Shown in pieces: positions 25,267-35,396 of a stretch of 64,000 nucleotides of DNA (its first letter is position 1; each line of letters begins with the position of its first letter). The position numbers were made by a program, and so were the translations under genes. The stretch is from the NCBI GenBank assembly GCA_944343275.1, contig CALVMH010000005.1, positions 1 to 64,000 of the forward strand, given 5' to 3'. The notes under the pieces are model-generated. The model had not been told where the DNA came from. It did not search any database and saw only the letters and a list, made by a program, of their open reading frames with translations. The stretch is from an uncultured Clostridia bacterium. Lineage in GTDB: Bacteria; Bacillota; Clostridia; Christensenellales; Borkfalkiaceae.

Positions 25267-26477
25267 ACATCCTCCCCGTCCCGTTCTGCGGGCGCGGTCG
25301 CGGGCATGGGTGCCCCGTTTTCGCTCTTCTTGGGGCGTCCGCGCCGCTTGGCGGGCGCAGACCGTGCGGGCGCGGATGCCGCGCTTTCGCTCTTCTTGGG
25401 GCGTCCGCGCCGCTTGGCGGGCGCAGACCGTGCGGGCGCGGATGCCGCGCTTTCGCTCTTCTTGGGGCGTCCGCGCCGCTTGGCGGGTGCAGACCGTGCG
25501 GGCGCAGACCGTGCTGGCGCCGGGCGCGGCGCTTCGTTGATCCTTCCCGCCACGAAGTCATAATATCCGCCCGTCTGCCTGCCTTCCAGCACGAGCTGCA
25601 AATACCCTTCCTTGACGCCGCGGTCGCTGACGAGGATGGTCTCCGCGTCGAAGCGCTTGAAGAGGTATTTCAAAACGACTGCCGCCGAACCGATGAGGTA
25701 AATTTTTTCGGGCGCGTTGTTGAGCACGAGACGGGAACGGTCCTCCCCCGTCAAAAGGTGCCCGACAAGTTTTTTGAACTTCTTGCGGCGGATGGTCTTG
25801 ACGTCCGAAGCCTGCCCTTCGCCCGAAAATTCGGCGTAAATATCATAGAGCGCGGCGCTCGTCGCCCCGACGAGGACGCAGGTCGCATACGTTCCCTGTT
25901 TGGGAAGCCCCGCGCGGTCGAACTTTTCCTTTGCGTACCGTTTGATCTGCTTCGCCTCTTTCTCGTCCGGATAGATGTCGGAGATGAATTTGCGGTACAG
26001 ATCGAGCAGTCCGAACGGAAGGCTCAGCAATCCCTCTCTGCCCGACCCCGAAAGGTCGCATACTTCGATGGACTTCCCGCCGAGGTCGATGAGGACGGGA
26101 CGGTCGAACGCCTGATAATACGCATTGGCGACATAGTCGCAGTATGCCTCCGTCTCCCCGTCCAAAAGATTGACGGAAAACCCCGTCTGTTCCATGACGG
26201 CCGCAGCGACCTCGTCAAAGTTTTTCACGTGACGCAGCGCGGCGGTCGCAATGAGATAGGCACGCTGCGCGCCGAGCTCCGCCGCCGTCTCCTTGAAGCC
26301 CTGCAACATGCAGATGAGCTTCTCCGTGCCGCGCGCAGACAGCCCGCCGTCTTCCAGATACTGTACGAGCGAGAGCGGCGCGCGCTCCTTGAACACGATC
26401 TCCGCCTTTTCCGCATCGCACACGGCGACGATCATGGAGAGACTGCTCGAACTGATGTCGATGACCGAATATTTCAT
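25263..26477 (-). CDS. Ppx/GppA-like phosphatase with C-terminal AT-hook repeats
   Basis: About 404 residues from the ATG at 26477. The first 310 or so match the Ppx/GppA actin-fold family: a divergent phosphate motif VIDISSSS (usually DIGSNS), ATAALR, the catalytic-Glu region LDGETEA, and LIDLGGKSIE (usually GGGS). The HD-type C-terminal domain of long Ppx proteins is absent. Instead, residues of about 320-390 are three 22-residue repeats, each with KRRGRPKKSE, an AT-hook DNA-binding motif, joined by Ala/Pro/Arg/Ser linkers. It is coupled to ppk, so a polyphosphate role is likely, but the changed phosphate-binding residues leave catalysis uncertain. Confidence 0.85.
   Translation of the reverse strand: MKYSVIDISSSSLSMIVAVCDAEKAEIVFKERAPLSLVQYLEDGGLSARGTEKLICMLQGFKETAAELGAQRAYLIATAALRHVKNFDEVAAAVMEQTGFSVNLLDGETEAYCDYVANAYYQAFDRPVLIDLGGKSIEVCDLSGSGREGLLSLPFGLLDLYRKFISDIYPDEKEAKQIKRYAKEKFDRAGLPKQGTYATCVLVGATSAALYDIYAEFSGEGQASDVKTIRRKKFKKLVGHLLTGEDRSRLVLNNAPEKIYLIGSAAVVLKYLFKRFDAETILVSDRGVKEGYLQLVLEGRQTGGYYDFVAGRINEAPRPAPARSAPARSAPAKRRGRPKKSESAASAPARSAPAKRRGRPKKSESAASAPARSAPAKRRGRPKKSENGAPMPATAPAERDGEDV
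25321..25512. repeat. Three 66-bp tandem repeats encoding AT-hook units
   Basis: Units begin at 25321, 25387 and 25453 and are nearly identical at the DNA level, in frame with the ppx-like gene (22 codons each). Near identity suggests recent expansion or ongoing homogenisation. Confidence 0.9.
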
Positions 26478-26511
26478 AAAGCCCCCTTTTCGTCCGCACC
26501 GCGGCGGACGT

Positions 26512-27579
26512 TCATTCCCCGAAGCATACCCCGATGCCGCGCGCGAACTGCACATCGCCGCCCGCAGGATCGACAAACTTATATTTGCCCGCAATGTCGG
26601 AAAGCGCGTTGAAGGTGATGTCTCCGCCGGAGACCGCCGCCGTCACGCCGAACCTTCCCTCCGCCGCAAGTTTTGCGGCGTACCCGCCGAGGCGGGAACA
26701 GAGCAGCCTGTCATACGCGCAGGGCGTTCCCCCGCGCTGCAAATATCCGAGCACGGAATAGCGCGTCTCCGCGCCCGTCCGCTCTCCGATGACCTCGGCA
26801 AGATGGCGGGTCACCGTGCTCTCGCCGAGGGCGGTACGCACAAAGACGCGTTCGTCCTTTTTGAACTTCGCTTCGCTTGCGAGCAGCGCCCCCTCCGCCA
26901 CGGCGATCATGGTCGTTTTCTCCCCCGCCGCCAGACGCGCGGAGACCGCCCCGCACACCGCGTCGAGCGAGAACGGGATCTCCGGGATGAGGATGACGTG
27001 CGCGCCCGCCGCGATGCCCGCATGCAGCGTGAGCCATCCCGCCTTGTTGCCCATCACCTCGACGAGCATGACGCGGCCGTGGCTTGCCGCCGTGGTGGAA
27101 ATGCGGTCGATGGCGTCCGTCACCACCTCCACCGCCGTGCGGAACCCGAAGGTGACGTCGGTGCCGTAAATATCGTTGTCGATGGTCTTGGGCACGCCGA
27201 TGACGTTGCAGCCCTCCATGGAGAGCAGCGCCGCCGTCTTGTGCGTTCCCGCGCCGCCCAGCGTGAACAGGCAGTCCAGCCCCATCTTTTTATAGTTGGC
27301 GACCATCCGTGAAAGCCGCGTGCCCCCCTCCTCGGATACGGTCATCTTTTTGAAGGGCTGCCGCGACGTTCCGAGCACCGTCCCGCCGAGGGGCAAAATG
27401 TCCTCGATGTCCTCTTTTTTCAAGGGGAAGCTCTCCCCGCGGATGAGCCCGCCGTAGCCGTCGGGGATGCCGACAAGTTCCGCGTTCTTCACATTGCGCA
27501 GAAGGTACAATCCGATGGCGCGGATCACGGCGTTCAGCCCCGCGCAGTCCCCTCCGCTCGTCAAGATCCCGAATTTCAT
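26512..27579 (-). CDS. 6-phosphofructokinase family protein
   Basis: Glycolytic phosphofructokinase fold, about 355 residues from the ATG at 27579. It has TSGGDCAGLNAVIR at the N-terminus, the PKTIDNDI substrate motif, EVMGNKAGW, and ILIPEIPF. The phosphate-donor loop reads LGGAGTHKTA where bacterial ATP enzymes usually have GGDGS or GGDGT, so the Mg-linked Asp is Ala. Phosphate donor (ATP or PPi) is not certain. It has its own promoter, and lies 34 bases ahead of the ppx-like gene without a U-tract terminator, so pfk-ppx-ppk is probably one operon. Confidence 0.88.
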   Translation of the reverse strand: MKFGILTSGGDCAGLNAVIRAIGLYLLRNVKNAELVGIPDGYGGLIRGESFPLKKEDIEDILPLGGTVLGTSRQPFKKMTVSEEGGTRLSRMVANYKKMGLDCLFTLGGAGTHKTAALLSMEGCNVIGVPKTIDNDIYGTDVTFGFRTAVEVVTDAIDRISTTAASHGRVMLVEVMGNKAGWLTLHAGIAAGAHVILIPEIPFSLDAVCGAVSARLAAGEKTTMIAVAEGALLASEAKFKKDERVFVRTALGESTVTRHLAEVIGERTGAETRYSVLGYLQRGGTPCAYDRLLCSRLGGYAAKLAAEGRFGVTAAVSGGDITFNALSDIAGKYKFVDPAGGDVQFARGIGVCFGE

Positions 27580-27604
27580 ACCGTCTCTCCTTCTTGTAGT
27601 TTTT

Positions 27605-27633
27605 ATTGTAATCGTTTTCCGATGCATTGTCAA
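27605..27633 (-). promoter_or_regulatory. Promoter of the pfk-ppx-ppk unit
   Basis: Minus-strand -35 TTGACA (27633-27628), 17 bases, -10 TACAAT (27610-27605). Confidence 0.8.
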
Positions 27634-27714
27634 GAGCGGCGAAATATTTTTGCCCTGCCCCGGAAAGATTTTACAATCTTTTTACAAGTGCGTTACAACT
27701 CCCCGCCGTCCGCA

Positions 27715-27740
27715 TGAAAAAAAGACCCCGCAGGGTCTTG
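27715..27740 (-). terminator. Intrinsic terminator after metK
   Basis: Minus-strand AAGACCC (27739-27733), a 4-base loop, GGGTCTT (27728-27722), then a run of T. Confidence 0.85.
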
Positions 27741-27742
27741 TT

Positions 27743-28906
27743 TCAGCGAAGATATTGTTTGAGCGCTTCCGCCCTGTCCGTCCTCTCCCACGAGAACCCC
27801 TCCCTGCCGAAATGCCCGTAGGCAGCCGTCGCGCGGAAGACGGGGCGGCGCAGTCCGAGGGTATCGATGATCGCGGCGGGGCGCATGTCGAACTCCTTTT
27901 GAACGATGTCCGCAATGACGTCGTCGGGCAGCTTCCCCGTGCCGAAGGTCTCCGCAAACACGGAAACGGGACGCGCCACGCCGATGGCATAGGCGAGCTG
28001 CAATTCCACTTCGTCCGCAATGCCTGCGGCGACCAGGTTCTTGCAGATATACCGCGCAAGATAGGCGGCGCTGCGGTCCACCTTGGTGGCGTCCTTCCCG
28101 GAGAACGCGCCGCCGCCGTGCGGACACCGCCCGCCGTAGGTATCGACGACGATCTTCCTGCCCGTCAGCCCCGAATCCCCCTCCGGTCCGCCGATGACGA
28201 ACTTGCCCGTCGGATTGATGAGGTAGCGCGTGTTTTGATCGAGCAGGTGTGCGGGGATGACCTTGCCGATGATGAACTTTTTCATGTCCTCGGCGATGCG
28301 CTCCTGCGAAACGGCGGCATCGTGCTGGGTGGAGACGACGACGGTATCCACGCGGACGGGCGTCCTGCCCTCGTATTCGACGGTGACCTGCGTCTTTCCG
28401 TCGGGGCGCAGATAGGCGAGTTCCCCCGTCTTGCGTGCCTCGCTCAGGCGGAACGCCAGCCTGTGCGCGAGCATGACGGGAAGGGGCATGAGCTCCTCCG
28501 TCTCGCGGCAGGCATACCCGAACATCATGCCCTGATCCCCCGCGCCGAGCAGGTCGTATCCCTCTCCGCCCGCCTTCATCTCGCGGGAGGCGTCCACGCC
28601 GAGGGCGATGTCCGCCGACTGCCCGTGAATGAGGGTGATGACGCGGCATTTGTCATAGGCGAAATCGCCCGCATCGTACCCGATCTCACGGATGACGCGC
28701 CGCGCGACGCTCTCCGGATCCACCTGCGCACGGGAGGTCACTTCTCCCGTCAGGAACAGGGTGTTGTACGCCGCGCAGCACTCGATGGCGGAACGGGTCA
28801 TGGGATCCTGTTCCACAAGTTCGTCGAGGATGGCGTCGGCGATGCTGTCGCACACTTTGTCGGGATGTCCTTCCGTCACGCTTTCGCTGGTAAAAAATCT
28901 TCTCAT
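27743..28906 (-). CDS. metK: S-adenosylmethionine synthetase
   Basis: Makes SAM from methionine and ATP. About 387 residues from the ATG at 28906, beginning [19 protein letters not shown]. It has the [15 protein letters not shown] motif and [10 protein letters not shown]-loop-like motif of MetK. Normal length. A further open frame upstream crosses the promoter and is not used. It stands alone with its own promoter and terminator; no SAM riboswitch is visible, since the leader is only about ten bases. Confidence 0.96.
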   Translation of the reverse strand: MRRFFTSESVTEGHPDKVCDSIADAILDELVEQDPMTRSAIECCAAYNTLFLTGEVTSRAQVDPESVARRVIREIGYDAGDFAYDKCRVITLIHGQSADIALGVDASREMKAGGEGYDLLGAGDQGMMFGYACRETEELMPLPVMLAHRLAFRLSEARKTGELAYLRPDGKTQVTVEYEGRTPVRVDTVVVSTQHDAAVSQERIAEDMKKFIIGKVIPAHLLDQNTRYLINPTGKFVIGGPEGDSGLTGRKIVVDTYGGRCPHGGGAFSGKDATKVDRSAAYLARYICKNLVAAGIADEVELQLAYAIGVARPVSVFAETFGTGKLPDDVIADIVQKEFDMRPAAIIDTLGLRRPVFRATAAYGHFGREGFSWERTDRAEALKQYLR

Positions 28907-28915
28907 GATTGGATT

Positions 28916-28944
28916 ATTATAATACGCGCGCGCGGAAAAGTCAA
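28916..28944 (-). promoter_or_regulatory. Promoter of metK
   Basis: Minus-strand -35 TTGACT (28944-28939), 17 bases, -10 TATAAT (28921-28916). The -10 lies only 9 bases before the ATG at 28906, so the mRNA leader is about 3 nt, practically leaderless. Confidence 0.8.
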
Positions 28945-28964
28945 TAAATTCATATGACCCGCGG

Positions 28965-28993
28965 TTGCTTTTTCTGCGCAGACGTGATATACT
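28965..28993 (+). promoter_or_regulatory. Leaderless-type promoter of the radical SAM gene
   Basis: TTGCTT (28965-28970), 17 bases, TATACT (28988-28993), then six T and the ATG at 29000. No ribosome-binding site fits. Confidence 0.75.
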
Positions 28994-28999
28994 TTTTTT

Positions 29000-29851
29000 A
29001 TGCACTGCACATCCTGTCCCCTTGCATGCGGCGCGGACCGAAGCGTGCGCGCGGGTGCGTGCGGCGTGAAGGGGCTGACCGTCGCCAAATCCTATCTGCA
29101 TCCCTTCGAAGAGCCGCCCATCTCCTTCAAAAACGGCAGCGGAACGGTGTTCTTCGGCGGGTGCTCTTTACAATGCGTGTTCTGCCAGAACTACGAGCTT
29201 TCGCGTGCGCGGCGCGGGAAGAGCGTGACGGCAAAGGAGCTTGCGGACATCTTCCGCACGCTGGAAGAGGCGGGCGCGGACAACATCAACCTCGTCACGC
29301 CCGACCACGTTGCGGACTTCCTCTGCGAGGCGTTTGCCCTGTTTCGCCCGCACATCCCCGTCGTGTACAACTCCGGCGGGTACTGCAAGACGGAGACGCT
29401 GGAACGCATCGCGCCCTATGTGGACGTGTGGCTGCCCGACGTCAAGTTCTTCTCCCCCGACCTCTCCGAACGGTATACAAGAAGGCGCGACTACTTTGCA
29501 TACGCCTCGCGCGCGGTGCGGTTCATGGCGCGAACGCCCGCCGTCTGGCGGGACGGGCAGCTGCTCTCCGGGCTGCTCGTGCGCCATCTGGTGATGCCGG
29601 GATGCACGTCCGATTCGCTGCGCGTCCTCGATTTTCTCAAAGACGTCCTCCCGCCCGGCACCCCCCTTTCCCTCATGCGGCAGTACACCCCGATGGGCGA
29701 CATTGCGGGGTTCCCGGAACTTTCCCGCACCGTGACCGCGCGCGAATACCGCCGCGTCACCGAGCACGCCCTCGCCCTCGGCTTCTCCCCGCTCTATGTG
29801 CAGGAGCCGGAGAGTGCGGGCAAGGCGTATATCCCCGCATGGGATTTTTAA
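29000..29851 (+). CDS. Radical SAM protein, PflA/AmrS-like
   Basis: 283 residues. The SAM-cluster motif CSLQCVFC (CX3CX2C, about residues 55-62) follows FFGGC. A Cys-rich N-terminus ([11 protein letters not shown]) may bind a second cluster or metal. The rest ([30 protein letters not shown]) matches the pyruvate-formate-lyase-activase-like group of unknown substrate found in many anaerobes. The ATG comes six bases after a -10 box, with no ribosome-binding site, so a leaderless mRNA is expected. No partner glycyl radical enzyme is encoded nearby. Confidence 0.86.
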   Translation: MHCTSCPLACGADRSVRAGACGVKGLTVAKSYLHPFEEPPISFKNGSGTVFFGGCSLQCVFCQNYELSRARRGKSVTAKELADIFRTLEEAGADNINLVTPDHVADFLCEAFALFRPHIPVVYNSGGYCKTETLERIAPYVDVWLPDVKFFSPDLSERYTRRRDYFAYASRAVRFMARTPAVWRDGQLLSGLLVRHLVMPGCTSDSLRVLDFLKDVLPPGTPLSLMRQYTPMGDIAGFPELSRTVTAREYRRVTEHALALGFSPLYVQEPESAGKAYIPAWDF

Positions 29852-29973
29852 GTTCCGCGGGAGAGCTCGTCCATCAGGCGGACGAGGCGTTCGGTGAGGC
29901 GGGCGCAGTCCTTGGGAGATGCGCTCTTCAACTGCTCTTTGAGCCGCTCCGCTTTTACAAGTTTTTTGTTCAT
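29848..29973 (-). CDS. Possible 41-residue helical protein
   Basis: A small minus-strand frame in the 153-base gap between the radical SAM and ABC-F genes. It starts at the ATG at 29973 and stops in the last codon of the radical SAM gene. The product is Lys/Arg/Leu-rich with heptad-like spacing (KKLVKAERLKEQLK, RLTERLVRLMDEL), as expected of a small amphipathic helix. No clear promoter, and only a distant GGAAG, so it may be chance. Confidence 0.25.
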   Translation of the reverse strand: MNKKLVKAERLKEQLKSASPKDCARLTERLVRLMDELSRGT

Positions 29974-30004
29974 ATTACGCAGTTTCTTCCGAACGAGGAA
30001 AACT

Positions 30005-31855
<1,851 letters not shown>

Positions 31856-31937
31856 GCCCGCCCTTTTTCTTCCGCCGCCTTGCCGCCGCAAGCAGAGTGC
31901 AATTTGGCACAGGAAACTTCTTCCTGCGGCAATTCGC

Positions 31938-31966
31938 TTGCATTTTGCGCGCGCACGAATTATAAT
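31938..31966 (+). promoter_or_regulatory. Leaderless-type promoter of the cupin-like gene
   Basis: TTGCAT (31938-31943), 17 bases, TATAAT (31961-31966), then six bases and the ATG at 31973. Confidence 0.78.
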
Positions 31967-31972
31967 AGTATT

Positions 31973-32293
31973 ATGAACATTCAGAAGATCGCGGCGCTCC
32001 CCGCAGAGATCGCCATTCCGTCCGCAAACGCCTTTTCCGAGGCGCGCACCGTGCAAAATGCAGCCGTTTGCTCCGCCGAGGGTGCGCTGCGCATCACAAG
32101 CAGCGGCAGGTTCAAACGCTTTGCTGCCCCCGCGGAGTATATCCGCATCGAGCGCGGAAGCGGCTACATCAAATGGAAGCGCGGGGAACTCCCCTTTGCG
32201 GAGGGCGACCTCCTCTATGCGGAGCGCGCCGATGAATACGATTTTTACGGAGCGGGAGACTTCCTCGTTCTGACAGGCAAGGAGAGAGCATGA
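31973..32293 (+). CDS. Small cupin-like protein of unknown function
   Basis: 106 residues. I do not recognise a named family. The second half (IRIERGSGYIKWKRGELPFAEGDLLY..., then DFYGAGDFLVL), quoted here in pieces, has the short Gly-turn beta-strand rhythm of a single-domain cupin, though no metal-binding His set is seen. No signal peptide. It overlaps the next gene by 4 bases (ATGA), so the two are coupled. The ATG lies six bases after a good -10 box without a ribosome-binding site. Confidence 0.6.
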   Translation: MNIQKIAALPAEIAIPSANAFSEARTVQNAAVCSAEGALRITSSGRFKRFAAPAEYIRIERGSGYIKWKRGELPFAEGDLLYAERADEYDFYGAGDFLVLTGKERA

Positions 32294-34818
32294 GCAAACG
32301 CAGCAAGGCGCTCAGGGCGTCCGACGCCCGCAAGATCGCGTTGGAAAAGGAACTTGTCAAGCGGGGAAAGATCTTCCCCCGCACGCACTATGCGCCCCGC
32401 ACCTTTCTGGGACGCATCCTTGCCGTGACGCTCGCCTTTTTGCTGGGCATTCTGGCGGCGGTCGGCGGCATTTTCGGCGCGGGATACTACTTCGGGTCCC
32501 GCCCCTTGAAGGACGCCCTCGGCATGTTCGGGCTAGATTACAGCGCATGGCTCACAGACACCGCCGCAGACCTCACCGTCCTCGAACTCGTGCAGCAGGT
32601 CTCGGGCGGCGGCATCGACACCCTCGGCGACATCGCACGGTATACCCCTTATGTCGACACGCTCATCGCGCAGCTCAACGAGCAGACGGCGGCGCTGGGC
32701 ATGACGCTCGACGGTGAAACGCTCAAAGCCACCCCCTTCCAAGAGATGGGGAGCTACTTCTCCTCCGCCATTCAAACTGCGGAACTCGGCAAGGCGCTGG
32801 GCGTGACGGCGCAGTCGGACGCGCTGATGATCGCCCTTTGCTACGGCGCGGAAGGCACGAACGAAGAGGGCGGCGATCACACCGTTCAGGACGGCGTCAT
32901 CGTCATGAACGAGGGGAAATCCCCCACCACCATTGCAGACCTCAACGAGGGCGCGGGCGACATCGTCGGAAAAGTGACGGTGGAGGCGGCGCTGGGCGTC
33001 AACGGCGCCTCCAACAGCGCCATGCGCTACCTTGCCTACGGCACCGAAGACATCAACTACACGCGCGAGGGCGAGACCGTCACCATGCTCACCGACCCCA
33101 TGACGGGCAAGCTCTATCAGAAGAAGCGCCTTGCAGACCTGTCCGGCACGGACAACGTCATGGCAAATGCCTCCATTCGTGATGTCATCACGATCGGTGA
33201 TGCAACAAGCGGTCTGCTCGCCGCGATCAGCGATTGGACGGTAAACGACCTCGGCAGTCAGGCGCGCCTCGAACGGCTCAAACTCTCGCAGGTCATGACC
33301 ATCGGAGCGGATGCCTCCGGCATCATGCAGGCGATGCGGGATTGGCGCATCGGGGACCTGACCGATCAGAACAAGATCAACTCCTTAACGCTCGGAAGCG
33401 TGCTCACCCTCGACGAAAACGCGGCGCCCATCCTTCAAGCGCTTCGGAACACCCGCCTCGGAGAACTCTCGCAGGCGACGCAGGAATTGCGCCTTTCGGA
33501 CATCCTCGACAAAGACGCGTTTGCGAACAATGCGCTGCTGGAAAGCATTGCAGACAGTTCGCTGGACACCCTTGCGCACGACATCCGCAGCCTCACCGTT
33601 GCGGACATCTACGGCGGCGAAATCTATTCCTACCTCGACCTCGGCGAGAACGGCAAAAATCCGACCTATCTTTCGTTCCTGCAAAACTATCGGGAGAACG
33701 CGGAGGATGCAGCACAGCGCAAGCCCCTGTCCCCCATCACGGCGGCCGACCTTCGGGTGACGGAATCCTATTACTACGAAGGCGTGCAAGTACAGCCCGG
33801 CTGGTTCCTTTTGGACAACGGGCAGACAACAGGCAGCCCGCTGGAAGAGAGCGCCGTGCATAAGACGATGGACGGGAACGCCGTCAAATACTACACCCGC
33901 ACGGAAGTTTTCCTGACGCCGCAGTACGCATGGAAGTTCATCAACTATGCGTCGGGCGGCGCGCTTCAAGACATCACGCTCCGAACGCTCGACGAGGGCG
34001 ACGCAACGATCGAGGAAAACGGCACGCCGGGAACGGAAGTTCGGGACGAAACGACGAACAAGCCCCTCTATTTTGTGACCCAGCGCCCCACCGCGCCCGC
34101 AGACGATGCGTCCGCACCCGTCACGGAAACAGTCGCCTACCCCGTTTGGCAGGACGGCAACGGTTACTTCTACCGCGAGCGCGTCCTTGAAGAGAACGGC
34201 GAACGTTCCGTTGTGCGCCGCGTCGATCTCGAACGTGCCGTCGTCGGATATATTGAATCTGACGATTCGACGCAGCTTCCGCCCGACGAAAACGGCAATG
34301 TGACGTATGAGGAGCAGTCCTATCCCGTCCGTACAAAGACGGAAAACGGCGCGGAAACGTTCTATATCTCGGTGCGCAGGGACGTCGTGCAGCGCTATTA
34401 TTCGGAAAACGGCACGGGGCTTGACATTCTTGACGAAACCGCTGCCGTCACCACACGCTTCCAAGGAACGTGGACGGAAGGCGGAGTCACCGTCGAGCGC
34501 AGCGTAGACAGGTTTTTGCACGGGACATGGTACCTCATCTTCGGCGGCGAGAAACTCGACGATACGGGCAAGATCACCGCTGTCGTCGACAACACCGACC
34601 TGCCCATCCTCGAAATCGCAGACAAGATCGCGGCGACCTCCGGTCTCATCAACTCCACGCCCCTCTGGAAACTCTATCTGCACGGCATGATCGCGGAGGA
34701 CCCCTACCAACTGCTCCCGGGAAGCGGATTTACAGACGGCGGAAAGACTTACACCAATCTCAATCAGCTCGATGTCGGCGGCGTCATCCGCTACATCAAG
34801 CAACTGCCGACCACATAA
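32290..34818 (+). CDS. Large membrane-anchored repeat protein of unknown function
   Basis: 842 residues. A basic cytoplasmic N-terminus (1-40) is followed by one strong transmembrane segment (about 42-68, ILAVTLAFLLGILAAVGG), so the remainder should lie outside the membrane. Residues of about 295-405 contain three imperfect repeats of 34-36 residues with the pattern (T)IG/LDxxAxxILxAxRxxxIGDLxxQxxLxxLxLxxV. The C-terminal half is rich in Asp, Glu, Thr and Tyr with beta-strand character. No sortase or lipobox motif. Gene-coupled to the cupin-like gene and followed by a strong terminator. Function unknown; a cell-envelope role is inferred from topology. Confidence 0.72.
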   Translation: MSKRSKALRASDARKIALEKELVKRGKIFPRTHYAPRTFLGRILAVTLAFLLGILAAVGGIFGAGYYFGSRPLKDALGMFGLDYSAWLTDTAADLTVLELVQQVSGGGIDTLGDIARYTPYVDTLIAQLNEQTAALGMTLDGETLKATPFQEMGSYFSSAIQTAELGKALGVTAQSDALMIALCYGAEGTNEEGGDHTVQDGVIVMNEGKSPTTIADLNEGAGDIVGKVTVEAALGVNGASNSAMRYLAYGTEDINYTREGETVTMLTDPMTGKLYQKKRLADLSGTDNVMANASIRDVITIGDATSGLLAAISDWTVNDLGSQARLERLKLSQVMTIGADASGIMQAMRDWRIGDLTDQNKINSLTLGSVLTLDENAAPILQALRNTRLGELSQATQELRLSDILDKDAFANNALLESIADSSLDTLAHDIRSLTVADIYGGEIYSYLDLGENGKNPTYLSFLQNYRENAEDAAQRKPLSPITAADLRVTESYYYEGVQVQPGWFLLDNGQTTGSPLEESAVHKTMDGNAVKYYTRTEVFLTPQYAWKFINYASGGALQDITLRTLDEGDATIEENGTPGTEVRDETTNKPLYFVTQRPTAPADDASAPVTETVAYPVWQDGNGYFYRERVLEENGERSVVRRVDLERAVVGYIESDDSTQLPPDENGNVTYEEQSYPVRTKTENGAETFYISVRRDVVQRYYSENGTGLDILDETAAVTTRFQGTWTEGGVTVERSVDRFLHGTWYLIFGGEKLDDTGKITAVVDNTDLPILEIADKIAATSGLINSTPLWKLYLHGMIAEDPYQLLPGSGFTDGGKTYTNLNQLDVGGVIRYIKQLPTT

Positions 34819-34833
34819 AAGACGCAACATGCA

Positions 34834-34872
34834 CAGGGCGTTCCGCTGTAAGCGGAACGCCCTGCTTTTTTC
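34834..34872 (+). terminator. Intrinsic terminator after the repeat-protein gene
   Basis: Perfect 14-bp stem (34834-34847 / 34851-34864) with a 3-base loop, then CTTTTTTCTT. Confidence 0.9.
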
Positions 34873-34912
34873 TTATCGCGACGGCATAAGCCGTCCTCAT
34901 CTGTCATGCCGA

Positions 34913-35362
34913 TCACCGCGGAAGCCTGCCGCGTTCGCGGCACATTGCCTCCAAAATGGCGGCGGCATCGCGGATGACGTGCGGACAGGGGCGGCGGCGG
35001 TAATATTCCTCGGTGCGTTCCTCGGGAGTGGGCGCGGTTTCGGCGGGCAGCCCTGCGTTGCGCAGCAGAGTCCCGCAGCTGACAGTCGCGTGCCGTTCAC
35101 GGAACCTGCCCGCGAACTCCTGCACGAGCGCGTACATCGCCGCCTTATCGTATGCGGGGAACAGCAGCCCCAGGACGATCGCCCCGCCCGAAATGGCGCC
35201 GCACGTCTCGCGCAGGCGCCCCAGCCCGCCGCCCAGCGGCAGCGACGCCGCCATCAGCGTATCCTCGTTCGCGCCAAGGACGTCCGCGAACGCCATCACC
35301 ACAGACTGCGCGCAATTACAGCCTTCCAGAAATAATTTTTCCGCACGTTCCCCTCGCGTCAT
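34913..35362 (-). CDS. C_GCAxxG_C_C family (probable redox) protein
   Basis: 149 residues with the hallmark spaced Cys pattern: LEGCNCAQSV near the N-terminus, ETCGAISGG (about residue 60), SCGTLLRNAG (about 98) and a C-terminal CPHVIRDAA. Family members occur in anaerobes and are thought to be redox-active, but the reaction is unknown. GGAGGG lies 8 bases before the ATG. It is divergent from the phosphopantetheinyl transferase gene, with which it shares a 34-base intergenic region. Confidence 0.85.
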   Translation of the reverse strand: MTRGERAEKLFLEGCNCAQSVVMAFADVLGANEDTLMAASLPLGGGLGRLRETCGAISGGAIVLGLLFPAYDKAAMYALVQEFAGRFRERHATVSCGTLLRNAGLPAETAPTPEERTEEYYRRRPCPHVIRDAAAILEAMCRERGRLPR

Positions 35363-35390
35363 TTACAAATCCCTCCGATTATGATATACT
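35362..35390 (+). promoter_or_regulatory. Leaderless-type promoter of the phosphopantetheinyl transferase gene
   Basis: TTTACA (35362-35367), 17 bases, TATACT (35385-35390), then six bases and the ATG at 35397. The -35 abuts the start codon of the divergent gene. Confidence 0.75.
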
Positions 35391-35396
35391 CTTTGC

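Noticed and set aside
25321..25512. Direct repeats that might be a CRISPR array
   Set aside because: Units are 66 bp with no spacers, in frame with a protein, and encode AT-hook motifs.
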